Below are positions 52,589-61,085 of a stretch of DNA of 64,000 nt, in pieces. The notes under the pieces are model-generated. The model worked only from the letters and a program-made list of their open reading frames with translations. It was not told where the DNA came from and did no database searches. Made by a program: the position numbers and the translations under genes. Source of the stretch: Pseudomonadota bacterium (GTDB lineage: Bacteria > Pseudomonadota > Alphaproteobacteria > Rhizobiales > Rhizobiaceae); NCBI GenBank assembly GCA_023451735.1, contig JAEXYH010000015.1, positions 1 through 64,000 on the forward strand, read 5' to 3'. Each line of letters begins with the position of its first letter. The first letter of the stretch is position 1.

Positions 52589-54220
52589 TTATCTCCGAAG
52601 GCGGGACGCAAAACGGCGAAGTGCGACCCGATCACTGTCACTCATAAGGAAACCACGAGTAGGATAGTCGTCGGAGCCGCCCTTGAGTACTCGCTGATCT
52701 TCGATCTGAGACACCATGTATGCAAAAGCAGGGTTAAAGCGACGCAGAGGCCACTCCGTGACCCGATGAAGCTCCTCTGCTCCCACGGTACCGGTCCCGG
52801 ATTTCGTGAGCGCTAGATCAACTAGTTCGACGACGTCGACCTCCGGATCACTCTTGCCGGTGTGCGGGTCAAATTCGATGAAGAGCGATTCCGTAGTGAA
52901 AATTCTGGGCAGACGTTTCGAGATGAATGAGTTTGTCCGCAAATAACCATCGCTCTCAAGCTCAGCCACCGCAAAAGCAAGTTCATCCAAGGTCGAATCC
53001 GGAAATGCTTCCGTCAGTTCCTTTTCCGGAACGAAGTTATCGAAGCCCTTTTCCGACTCATTCGAGATCCAAAGTCCGATCTTGATTGCCAACGGTCCCA
53101 ATTCGCCAATCTTCAAGACCTCTTTCTCCTTCATCGGCGGTATGGGGAGCGGCGCGGGAAAATCGCGTCGCGCTGGTGGTGCCGCCCCGCCAGCGAGCCA
53201 AGCGTCGATGTTGTCAACAACCAACTGCCCTATCGCCGCAAACAGCAGAATATCGTCGCCGACCAACGGTATGGTTTCCCCAAGGCGGGCTTCCGCCGCA
53301 TGCTCAGCGAAAGTCGCGTCTGCCAGACCCAGATTGTGTCCGATAACGTGACGCTTTTGAATATTCAGCGTCAACGTCTTTAGCGCTTCCGGCGTCAAGC
53401 CTCCGAACGGATCAAAGCCGAATTCGCCATAACGTTTGCGGCTACGCTCAATATTCTGGAATGCATTGCCGACCGGTTTCACATCTGCCGATCCGTTATC
53501 GAGTGTCGCAACCTTGTGCAGATACACCGTCTTCAACGTCGCTTCGAACGCGGTCAAAACGTCTTCGTGCGCGTTGCCCATCATTCTATAGGCGAGTTCT
53601 TGCCGCCGCGAATCCAATTTCCCCGCGAGTTCTACCTGCTCGCTCACCAATTCGGCCTCACGGGCGAAATGCAGATGAACATTCGGTGCACCGCAATCCG
53701 GGCAGAACAACGAAATAGCGTAGACGCCGTAGTCCCGGCCGCAATCGTCGCACACCAATTCGCGTAACAAATCACTTCGTGCAAATCGCGGCGCGGGTTT
53801 GGGAGAAGGACGCGGCCCCGTCGTCATTTTGACAGACTTGTTGTTGGCGGTTTTTCTGGAAAGACTATCAAACATACCATGAAGCGCTGCAGCAACGTCA
53901 GCTTGAGCGGCATGCGTCACCACTTCCAGCGCAGCCGCGAGATCGTCCGGATGCGTGAAGTTTTCATCTTCATCCAGAGTGCCGCTGTAAGGGCAGATCG
54001 TCCCGGGCGTTCCTGGAGGATGCTTCATCCGCGGAGTGAGCTTTTCCTGAATGATGAATTCAGGCACCCTACTTCCGAGCAAAAATAGACGTGGGTGTGC
54101 ATTTTCGTTGGGAGAGTATCGATATACACGGCCAAACGGCGTCTCCGGCAATGGAATGCCGAGGGTCATGTTGTTGCCCGAGCCGCCTGTTTTGTACTTT
54201 TCCAAATTCCGGAAGCGCAT
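52589..54220 (-). CDS. Zinc-ribbon protein with HEPN-type motif
   Basis: A 543-residue protein of no named family that I recognise. N-terminal segment with ICPYSG, a helical part (HPDDLAAALEVVTHAAQADV), a zinc ribbon (C157, C160, C173, C176), then a helical domain with QKRHVIGHN (R290-x4-H295), the RNase motif of HEPN domains. The C-terminal half contains winged-helix-like segments (DELAFAVAELESDGYLRTNS). Last gene of the minus-strand run that begins with the MBL gene, 44 bp after the previous gene. Role as an RNA-cleaving effector is inference. Confidence 0.7.
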   Translation of the reverse strand: MRFRNLEKYKTGGSGNNMTLGIPLPETPFGRVYRYSPNENAHPRLFLLGSRVPEFIIQEKLTPRMKHPPGTPGTICPYSGTLDEDENFTHPDDLAAALEVVTHAAQADVAAALHGMFDSLSRKTANNKSVKMTTGPRPSPKPAPRFARSDLLRELVCDDCGRDYGVYAISLFCPDCGAPNVHLHFAREAELVSEQVELAGKLDSRRQELAYRMMGNAHEDVLTAFEATLKTVYLHKVATLDNGSADVKPVGNAFQNIERSRKRYGEFGFDPFGGLTPEALKTLTLNIQKRHVIGHNLGLADATFAEHAAEARLGETIPLVGDDILLFAAIGQLVVDNIDAWLAGGAAPPARRDFPAPLPIPPMKEKEVLKIGELGPLAIKIGLWISNESEKGFDNFVPEKELTEAFPDSTLDELAFAVAELESDGYLRTNSFISKRLPRIFTTESLFIEFDPHTGKSDPEVDVVELVDLALTKSGTGTVGAEELHRVTEWPLRRFNPAFAYMVSQIEDQRVLKGGSDDYPTRGFLMSDSDRVALRRFASRLRR

Positions 54221-54264
54221 CGTTGTCCCTCACGGTATGGTCACACTTTCTGATTGCCCATGAA

Positions 54265-54750
54265 TCACGCCCACCTTCGACGGAGCCTCCGATAGGCTTC
54301 CTTGAGGTCGATCCCCACGCCCCAAATCGTCGGCCTCAAAAGCAGCACTTCAGATTCGCCATTGTGGCCAGTATCGACACGTGGCGTAGTATCGGTTGAC
54401 GTATCGACCACTGACGGCGCGGGATCTGAACCGGCAGTATCCGGGAAACTCAAAGCGATGCTCGCAGTGGCGCTCCCATCGACCACGTCGCAACCATGTC
54501 CTGTGATCTTTGACATTCCGACAAGCCCTCCCCGAGGACCACCCGAAAGCGGCTTGAACGCGATCAGTCCTGCCTCGGCAAGTTGCTCGCACACAGCAAG
54601 GATACGACCAGAACTGACCGGCTCTAGTCCGCCGAAATTCATATCCGAAGTCGGCACCCAACCAGTATTGCTGGCTCTCAGGCTATGGACCGTAGATAGG
54701 AGATGTGCCCGCAACCTCGCTTCGGAAATCATAAGTGAAATCTCCCGCAT
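54265..54750 (-). CDS. Small winged-helix-like protein
   Basis: A 161-residue protein with a helical N-terminus (MREISLMISEARLRAHLLST) and a strand-turn pattern (ILAVCEQLAEAGLIAFKPLS, VGMSKITGHGCDVVDG) that looks like a winged helix. The C-terminal half is Ser/Thr/Asp-rich. It lies 24 bp after the membrane-protein gene and before the HEPN gene, probably in one operon. Could be a regulator or adaptor. Family not recognised. Confidence 0.55.
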   Translation of the reverse strand: MREISLMISEARLRAHLLSTVHSLRASNTGWVPTSDMNFGGLEPVSSGRILAVCEQLAEAGLIAFKPLSGGPRGGLVGMSKITGHGCDVVDGSATASIALSFPDTAGSDPAPSVVDTSTDTTPRVDTGHNGESEVLLLRPTIWGVGIDLKEAYRRLRRRWA

Positions 54751-54774
54751 CTTTTATATCGCAAGGGATCAGCA

Positions 54775-55611
54775 TTATGCCGATTTGGCTCGCTTGGATT
54801 TAGTTGGAGCTGCGGGCTTAGCCGCCCTTAACACGTCAATCTTGTCGCAGCAGGCCAGCAGCGCCCGGGCGAACTGATCGCCGGCATCGCGAACCCATTC
54901 GTCCCTTACGATGGTCAGCCAGGCCGCCAACGCCGCCAGATCAACGCAAACCGCGCCGATGGCGGCCGGCTTGATGGTCGACAATGCGGTCAAAATGTTC
55001 GACATCGAACCGGAGGTGATCGCCGGCAGTAGACCTTCATGGCGCCAAGCGATGGCGAGCGCGGCGATCGCCAATGCCGCTATGCAGGCGCAGATTCCGA
55101 TCGGCTTCAGCCCGCGAAGATTGCGCCTGAAGCCGTACTCGGCGTTCTCCTTCTCTACGAAGGGAAAGTCCTTGCCGCGGCACCTTTCCTGCAGCCATTT
55201 CACAGCCGCGGCATACATGTCGTCGGCGGCCTTCTCGTCCGCGATTTCCTCGGCCGCTGTGGGGGCGACGAACATCGGGACGTTCTTGGCGAAGAATGCA
55301 TGGTACCGCGCTAGGACCGGTGCCGGCAGGTGATCTTCACGGTGCCTCAGCCATATCGTGGTCGGCCACCCTCCCCAGGCCTTCAAGAGCCTCTTCTCGA
55401 CCTGCTTTCCGCGGGAGCGACTGAGGACGCTCAGTCCGTAAAGGAGCCCGCACGACGTCGCGAGCGTAACCAACGTCGCTCCCCAACTCGAGGTGACCAG
55501 CCTTGGAAAGAGCGCGATCGCGGTCAGAATGATCGGAAAGAGCGTGAGCAGTCCAGGAAAGAGGCGAGCCTGTCTTGAGTAGGTGTCGAAGAGCTTGGAG
55601 ATGTCGATCAT
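54775..55611 (-). CDS. Membrane protein of the E2-E1/JAB operon
   Basis: A 278-residue protein starting MIDISKLFDTYSRQARLFPG. Two hydrophobic segments near the N-terminus (about 18-36 and 43-58), a cytoplasmic middle with WGGWPTTIWLRH, ENAEYGFRRNLRGLKPIGI, then two more hydrophobic segments and a Lys/Ala-rich tail ending KRAKSA. The start overlaps the JAB stop (ATGA), so it is translationally coupled. The family is unnamed to me. A membrane effector or anchor is plausible. Confidence 0.7.
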   Translation of the reverse strand: MIDISKLFDTYSRQARLFPGLLTLFPIILTAIALFPRLVTSSWGATLVTLATSCGLLYGLSVLSRSRGKQVEKRLLKAWGGWPTTIWLRHREDHLPAPVLARYHAFFAKNVPMFVAPTAAEEIADEKAADDMYAAAVKWLQERCRGKDFPFVEKENAEYGFRRNLRGLKPIGICACIAALAIAALAIAWRHEGLLPAITSGSMSNILTALSTIKPAAIGAVCVDLAALAAWLTIVRDEWVRDAGDQFARALLACCDKIDVLRAAKPAAPTKSKRAKSA

Positions 55612-56141
55612 GTCACGTTTCCGCTTCGTGAGACGGGAGCGAGACGCGCGCCCCGCCAATCCTGCTTTCTCCTCGCAGAGCGCGACGCGACCGTAGCTAT
55701 CTCGGCGTGCGAAACGCCAGGCGCAAAGAGGTACGAACTGATTTCGAACGGCGCTGCCGCTGGAATCTTTACGATGCTGAGGACAGCGAAGTTCACGGCC
55801 ATCGCTGGGTTCTCGATGATTTCGTTCATCGCCCGCAGGTCGCTTCCACTCGGACGCGTCGGGTAGGACGGATGGGAGTGCCATTCGCCGAGATAGTTGA
55901 ACCGTTCGTACCGATGTCCGGTCCGGTCGAAGAAATCCCGAATCGCCTTAGCATGGAGGCGCGGGATCCTAACGAACGTGGACGAGGTACCGCCGCTCCG
56001 CTGCACGGTGACGTCCGCCACGCGGCAGACCGTGGGCGAAACGATTTCTCCGAGAAGCACGCCGCCGATCTCGCGGCGACCAGCCTGGCGTAGTTCTCCG
56101 ATGATGCGATCCTCGATGGCGTCAGGCAGCAGAATCTTCAT
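55608..56141 (-). CDS. JAMM/JAB-domain isopeptidase (Cap3-like)
   Basis: A 177-residue zinc metalloprotease of the JAB/Mov34 fold. The full JAMM set is present: Glu in REIGGVLLGE (E24), EWHSHPSYPTRPSGSD with H88, H90 and D101. Enzymes of this kind remove ubiquitin-like or conjugated proteins, and Cap3 of type II CBASS cleaves the bond made by Cap2. It overlaps the E2-E1 gene by 20 nt and the membrane gene by 4 nt. Confidence 0.9.
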   Translation of the reverse strand: MKILLPDAIEDRIIGELRQAGRREIGGVLLGEIVSPTVCRVADVTVQRSGGTSSTFVRIPRLHAKAIRDFFDRTGHRYERFNYLGEWHSHPSYPTRPSGSDLRAMNEIIENPAMAVNFAVLSIVKIPAAAPFEISSYLFAPGVSHAEIATVASRSARRKQDWRGARLAPVSRSGNVT

Positions 56142-57858
56142 TCGCCACCTCGCCGAGGACTTCGTGGATCAGGAAATTCAGCCCTCGCACGCGTTCTTCC
56201 GGATCCGGCGGAGCTTCGTCTTCGACGACGCGCTTCTCGGCGACGATCGGGTGGGTCTCGAAAGGCTGGTTGAAGATCCATCCCGCCTTGAGCGAGACGA
56301 CATACATGGATTGAGGGAAGCCGTCGCCGCCAAGCAGAGCGTCGATCGCCATCCTCGTCGCATGAGCCGCGATCACCGCAACGTCGGCGTCGTCCGCCAC
56401 CAGCGCCGGCTTTTCGCCCACCCGTGCGGCGTAGTCGCCGACGGCTTGTCCGGTCCATGGCACCGCCTGGTCCCTGCACCAGTTGTTGTAGGCGTTACGC
56501 ATGATCTGTGGAGGCTCGTCCAGCCCTGGAAGATGACGAGCCACCATACCGCCGATGCCACCCGCGAAGACTTCAAGCCAGACGATCGGCTTCTTTTCAG
56601 CCGTGACCACCGATGCGAGCAGATTGAAGACATTCGGCTCCGCCGTGGCATCGATGATTAGGTCGCACCCGGCTACGCGGTCCAACGCGCCAGCCGCGGT
56701 TTCGGCTGATTCCTGACCGGTGAGCTTTATCCGGCGCTTGTCGACTTTGGCATTGGGAACGATCGACCGGATTCTGCGGGCTACGCCGTCCACCTTGTGC
56801 TCGCCGATATTGCGCCAGTCGAGGTCGTTCCGCACTTGGTTGTCCCGGAGGTACAGATCGTCGTCGATCAGGACGAACAACGCTATCCCTGCGCGGGCGA
56901 GCGAAGCCGCGATCTTCGAGCCGGCGGACCCACATCCGACGATCGCCACCTTCTTGCCAGCTAGGGTCGAGTAGCCAGGCGGGAGACGCGGCGGCCCGTC
57001 ATTGTCGATCTTCAACGACGAGAAGGCCATCATGCCCCGTGCCTCGGCTTTCAGTTGCCAGAATAGCGACACCTGGTCCCCGTCCGTGACGATGAGAATC
57101 TCCTTGTCGGCCAATTCAGAGATACCGAGCCCCTCGGCGACCCGATCGCGGACGTCGGCCGCAAGCACACCGTCGTCATCGTCCATCACGGCGCGGAAGT
57201 CATCTGCCGACACCCGGGTCATCACGCCGGGATATACCGCGCCGATCTTCGCGACGTTGTCAGCCTCCCATTCGGAACCGTTCGCGAACGCGACCTTTGC
57301 GATTGAGGCCAGAGTGGACGGGTTGCGATAGGACAGACGAATTTCGATCTTTGTTCTGTCTCCTTCGGCGAACCGCGACAAAAGGCTGTCGATGTCCCCC
57401 GGCACCAACAGACGTGCTCTGTTCTGTCTGAATTCCTGGCCAGTGGTCAGTCGGTGCGCGCTCTCGACTTTGCGTGGCGGCCCGTCGGCAGGCCATTCGG
57501 TCGCGAGCAGCGCGTGCGCGCTCCGGACCATGTCGGCACCCATCAGCGTCGGGAGCCAGTTATCTGGACGATATTGAAGGCAGAAGTCGCCGGAGGCATC
57601 GCCGTACTGGTGGCTGGACAATCGTCTGTCTTCCCCGACCGGCGCCACATCAGGTGGAGTGAATGGAAACAGCCTCGGGTAAGTCATTTTCAGGGCGAAC
57701 CGACGGTCGCCGATGACGACGGCGAAGTTCAAGGTTATCTGGCCCTTCTCCGTCATGCCCCAGTCGACATCGTGCAGCCAATCGACCTCCTCCATCAAGG
57801 ATGCGACGGCGACCCGCTCCCGTTCCAGACGCCCCGGATCGGCGACGAACCAGATCAT
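56122..57858 (-). CDS. E2-E1 fusion protein (Cap2-like conjugation enzyme)
   Basis: A 578-residue two-enzyme fusion. Residues 1-125 form an E2-like (UBC) domain with TYPRLFPFTPPDV and the catalytic Cys93 in GDFCLQYRPDNW. After a linker with its own fold (about 150-290), an E1/ThiF adenylation domain begins at 300: GCGSAGSKIAAS (308-319), Asp in LIDDDLYLRDNQVRNDL, and a candidate transfer cysteine C461 in YNNWCRDQAVPW. This order is that of Cap2, which attaches CD-NTases to targets. Start overlaps the MBL stop (ATGA). All catalytic positions appear intact. Confidence 0.9.
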   Translation of the reverse strand: MIWFVADPGRLERERVAVASLMEEVDWLHDVDWGMTEKGQITLNFAVVIGDRRFALKMTYPRLFPFTPPDVAPVGEDRRLSSHQYGDASGDFCLQYRPDNWLPTLMGADMVRSAHALLATEWPADGPPRKVESAHRLTTGQEFRQNRARLLVPGDIDSLLSRFAEGDRTKIEIRLSYRNPSTLASIAKVAFANGSEWEADNVAKIGAVYPGVMTRVSADDFRAVMDDDDGVLAADVRDRVAEGLGISELADKEILIVTDGDQVSLFWQLKAEARGMMAFSSLKIDNDGPPRLPPGYSTLAGKKVAIVGCGSAGSKIAASLARAGIALFVLIDDDLYLRDNQVRNDLDWRNIGEHKVDGVARRIRSIVPNAKVDKRRIKLTGQESAETAAGALDRVAGCDLIIDATAEPNVFNLLASVVTAEKKPIVWLEVFAGGIGGMVARHLPGLDEPPQIMRNAYNNWCRDQAVPWTGQAVGDYAARVGEKPALVADDADVAVIAAHATRMAIDALLGGDGFPQSMYVVSLKAGWIFNQPFETHPIVAEKRVVEDEAPPDPEERVRGLNFLIHEVLGEVANEDSAA

Positions 57859-59018
57859 GCGAAACCACCGGGCCGGTCGGGCGCCACGGGACGGTTCGGA
57901 AACGAAAACGCGCCGGCTGCAGTCGTCGCCGGGCGCATCAGCGATGGAGGATCCTTCGGGCCGCCGGTCGTCAGGATGACCGGTTCGGTCTCGCCGCCCT
58001 CGCCCAGACAGATGAACCGGCCATCGACGCCACGGACGATCGCAAGGTACTCGCGCTTCGCTCGGATGCAGGGCGGGTCATCCTTATCATCTTTGATCGG
58101 CTTGCTGCTGGCGATGACGACGGCCTTGTCGAGGGCCTGCCCCAGCGCATTGCGCGCGTCCGTGGATAGTCTAGCCCGCTCCTTGAAGTCGGACCAGCTA
58201 TCCCAGGAAAGGCTGTGCCAGGAACAGTGATGCGGCGCGATCAGCACGTCGTACTGCAGCCGCTCCGGTGTATTCTTGTGGTGGGCCCAGATCTTCTCCC
58301 AGATCGCGACCTCCGCGTCGCCTCCCAGCAGGTAGCGCGACTTCACCTGCCCCGCGATCTTCAAAGAGAGATGCAGGATGACGCTCGAATTGTTCTTCGT
58401 CAGCACGTCTTCCTCGTCCGGCCCCGATGCCGGCCGAGGGGCGAGCAGACGCGCCACGAAGGACCCGTCGGAGACCCCGCAGATGGTCTCGAAGGTGTCC
58501 TCCAGCTTCACCAGGATTGCGCCGAGGTCGTCCGTCTTGCCGTCGATATCCTCACCGAGGATCTTGATGCGGTCGCCGTCGGCAGCGGATCCGAAATCCC
58601 TGAAATACTGAACGCGCCGGCGCGCCTCGGTCGCCCAGGCCTTGGCGTCGTCGCACAATTTGTGATCCTTCTTGTTGGCCCGGCGGAACACGATCGGCGA
58701 AGACCACATCTCGCGGATCAGGATCTTGTCCGACGACTTAACCCACATAGCCGGCGCGCCGAGATGGAAGTGGTTCTTAAGCCCGCGGATGTGGTCCTCA
58801 TCGGGGTGCGTCAGGAGGAAGGCATCCACGTACAGCCTGCCCTCGGCGTCACGCTTGAGAAGTTTGCGCAGCTGCTCAGCGACGTTCGGGGTCGGATCGC
58901 TCGGATCGTCGGCGCTCCCTCTGATGTCGATATCGACCAGGATCACCCTGCCGCTTTCAAGCCGAACGAGCGTCATGTCTCCGTTACCGACCCGAAAATG
59001 AAATGTCTGAATAGCCAT
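57855..59018 (-). CDS. Metallo-beta-lactamase-fold protein, ComEC type
   Basis: A 387-residue soluble MBL-fold protein. Metal motif THPDEDH (70-76), then NNSSVILHL, LLGGDAE (231-236) and APHHCSWHS (261-269), the order seen in ComEC/Rec2 C-terminal domains. The last about 30 residues are low-complexity and end RPVAPDRPGGFA. First gene of the operon. Start chosen at MAIQTFHFRVGNGD. The upstream frame to 59156 lacks fold features. Likely a phosphodiesterase or nuclease. Substrate unknown. Confidence 0.88.
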   Translation of the reverse strand: MAIQTFHFRVGNGDMTLVRLESGRVILVDIDIRGSADDPSDPTPNVAEQLRKLLKRDAEGRLYVDAFLLTHPDEDHIRGLKNHFHLGAPAMWVKSSDKILIREMWSSPIVFRRANKKDHKLCDDAKAWATEARRRVQYFRDFGSAADGDRIKILGEDIDGKTDDLGAILVKLEDTFETICGVSDGSFVARLLAPRPASGPDEEDVLTKNNSSVILHLSLKIAGQVKSRYLLGGDAEVAIWEKIWAHHKNTPERLQYDVLIAPHHCSWHSLSWDSWSDFKERARLSTDARNALGQALDKAVVIASSKPIKDDKDDPPCIRAKREYLAIVRGVDGRFICLGEGGETEPVILTTGGPKDPPSLMRPATTAAGAFSFPNRPVAPDRPGGFA

Positions 59019-59233
59019 CTCCAACCCCTTGAAAATAATTATCAAACCAGGATCATTCCCGCTCTTATAAGCGCGCGGGTGCCTTTCAACCTCACATGGG
59101 CATCCTCTACGAGGTTCGCAAGATGGAGCGGTTGAAAAAAGTTCCAGACACCACATGTATACGATAGATAAAAGTTTAGGGAAAACATGCGGCTGATCGC
59201 ATTCGAAGAGGTCGCATCGCAGGTGGCGCGCGC
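59019..59233. promoter_or_regulatory. Divergent promoter region of the conjugation operon and DUF2235 gene
   Basis: 215 bp between the MBL gene (minus) and the DUF2235 gene (plus). An AT-rich core at about 59150-59185 (with GTATAC) is the best place for both promoters. No clear operator. Sharing one control region supports joint regulation of both units. Confidence 0.5.
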
Positions 59234-60772
59234 ATGCCGAAGAACATCGTGGTCTTTTCGGATGGAACCGGACAGGACGGTGGCGCCCGTCCGGAGCAGC
59301 GGATCTCGAACATCTACAAGATGTACCGGATCTCCCGCGATCACGCGGATACCGATATCAATCCGTCTCAGCAGGTGGTCTTCTACGACGCCGGCCTGGG
59401 GACGGACGTGGGCGCCACCGCCTTCACCTCCCCGGTCCGGATCGTCCAGAAGCTCATGGGTTCGGTCACCGGGGCCGGCATCAAGCGCAACATCGCCGAC
59501 TGCTACGAATTCATCGTCAATCACTACGAACCCGGCGACCGCATATTCCTCTTCGGATTCAGTCGCGGTGCCTACACGGTCCGCAGCATCGCTAACCTGT
59601 TGATGCTGTGCGGCGTCCCGACCACGACCCCTGACGGCCCCTTGCTGCGTTACCGGAAGGTCGTGAGGGACATCGCCTGGGAAGCCGTCGATACCGTCCT
59701 CGAGCACGGCGCGGGCCATCCTCGCGATGAATTCGACGGCGAACGTCAGGAACTCGCCCGCCGGTTTCAGAAAAAATACGTTTCCGGCGACGGGAAAGAC
59801 GCCAACGCCGCGGCCTATTTCGTCGGCGTCTTCGACACCGTCGCCGCCCTCGGTGCCGAAGGCGGAAGGCGTTTCGCGATCCAGGCGGGATTGACGCTCG
59901 CCGTCGCGGCCGCAGCGTTCGTGGTCTCTCTGGTGCCGGCCGCGATCGTCGGGATCATCTCCGCGATCGTCACGGGCGCGGGTCTGTTGTGGGGGTTCAT
60001 CGTCCCGGCCTGGTTCGTGACCCATGTCTTCATGATCGCCGCGGTGATCTGGTTCTGGAAGCGGCAGACGGCCTCCCTCCGCAAGACGATCTACGACTAC
60101 CCCAACGAGGGGGATGCACCCCGCTCCCACATCGCCGAATGGACCGGCAAGAACTTCGACCGGTTGCTCAGCAAGCACGTGAGGTTCTCGCGCTCCGCCA
60201 ATGCCATCGACGAGACGCGCAAGGATTTCCAACGTGTCGGCTGGGGCGGCACCGAGCCGCCTGTGCATCCACCCACGCCCGGCGTGCCACGCCTCATCCA
60301 AATGTGGTTTGCCGGCAATCATTCGGATATCGGAGGATCGTATCCGGAGCCGGAGTCGCGACTATCGGACATCGCGCTTCAGTGGATGTTAGAGGAGGCA
60401 TTCGCGGTGCCGGATGGTTTGAAGACAGGGCCGGTGTATGTCGATGGGACGAAGCTGGCAGGCAGCGGCGACACGGGTCCGGCGCTTCACCTCTTTCCCG
60501 CAGCCGACGGTCAGCAGCACTGCGAGGTCGCCGGGATGCGCGACACTCTCGATGGCTTGGCTGCGAAATTGCCGAAGTGGCGGTGGATACAGAAGCTGGT
60601 AGCTAACTACGGCTGGGAAGTTGAGACCCGAGAAATCAAGCCGGATGCGCCAATGCATCAATCGGTCCGGGACCGTTTCGCCCTGCCCGCCGTCGAACAG
60701 TGCTCTGGAGGATTAAAGCCCTACAGACCCCAAGCTCTCCACCTGCATCGTGATTTTAAAGCAGGTTACTAA
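59234..60772 (+). CDS. DUF2235 lipase-like protein with membrane hairpin
   Basis: A 512-residue alpha/beta-hydrolase-type protein. N-terminus KNIVVFSDGTGQDGG, nucleophile S110 in FGFSRGAYTVRS, acid D201 in GVFDTVAALG and H363 in WFAGNHSDIGGSY complete a triad as in Tle1 phospholipases. An inserted hydrophobic block (about 215-275) can form two or three membrane helices. No type VI secretion genes or immunity gene are adjacent, so it is more likely a membrane-acting effector of the divergent operon than a secreted toxin. Confidence 0.85.
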   Translation: MPKNIVVFSDGTGQDGGARPEQRISNIYKMYRISRDHADTDINPSQQVVFYDAGLGTDVGATAFTSPVRIVQKLMGSVTGAGIKRNIADCYEFIVNHYEPGDRIFLFGFSRGAYTVRSIANLLMLCGVPTTTPDGPLLRYRKVVRDIAWEAVDTVLEHGAGHPRDEFDGERQELARRFQKKYVSGDGKDANAAAYFVGVFDTVAALGAEGGRRFAIQAGLTLAVAAAAFVVSLVPAAIVGIISAIVTGAGLLWGFIVPAWFVTHVFMIAAVIWFWKRQTASLRKTIYDYPNEGDAPRSHIAEWTGKNFDRLLSKHVRFSRSANAIDETRKDFQRVGWGGTEPPVHPPTPGVPRLIQMWFAGNHSDIGGSYPEPESRLSDIALQWMLEEAFAVPDGLKTGPVYVDGTKLAGSGDTGPALHLFPAADGQQHCEVAGMRDTLDGLAAKLPKWRWIQKLVANYGWEVETREIKPDAPMHQSVRDRFALPAVEQCSGGLKPYRPQALHLHRDFKAGY

Positions 60773-61085
60773 ATCGTCTGACCGGTCAGACAACTTGTCT
60801 CACAGTCTCCCAGTCCATTGTCAAAACCTATGTCTCAAAAATGCTCCGCAGCAAGCGGCCCCATCGACCGTGGCAGGCGATGGAGCGCACCGAACTGAAT
60901 GCCAAGTCATCGAGATGCCCCGCCCCCTGGGTCCGTACTTGGGCCGTGACATCTCCGACACGCCGATGCCGTACCCAACTCGGCTCTCCATGGGAGATAC
61001 TGTCACTACGCTGCACTGGACGGCCGGACCGTTTCAGTAGAAGCTCGGGGGCAGGCGACGTTAGTTCCGCAATCGGATCGAGGAA
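60773..61085. other. Intergenic region with perfect palindrome
   Basis: 313 bp after the DUF2235 gene. GTCTGACCGGTCAGAC (60776-60791) is a 16-bp perfect palindrome starting 4 nt after the stop. It could be a hairpin or an operator. The rest holds no recognised gene. A long minus-strand frame here (60828-61577) is a shadow of the next gene. Confidence 0.45.

Noticed and set aside
55608..57858. Calling it a Bil (ISG15-like) system
   Set aside because: Bil has separate E1 and E2 genes and a ubiquitin-like protein. Here E2 and E1 are fused and no ubiquitin-like ORF was found.
54775..60772. Calling the operon a type II CBASS
   Set aside because: E2-E1 and JAB fit Cap2 and Cap3, but no CD-NTase with the GS and D-x-D motifs is present on either strand nearby, and no SAVED, NucC or TIR effector was seen.
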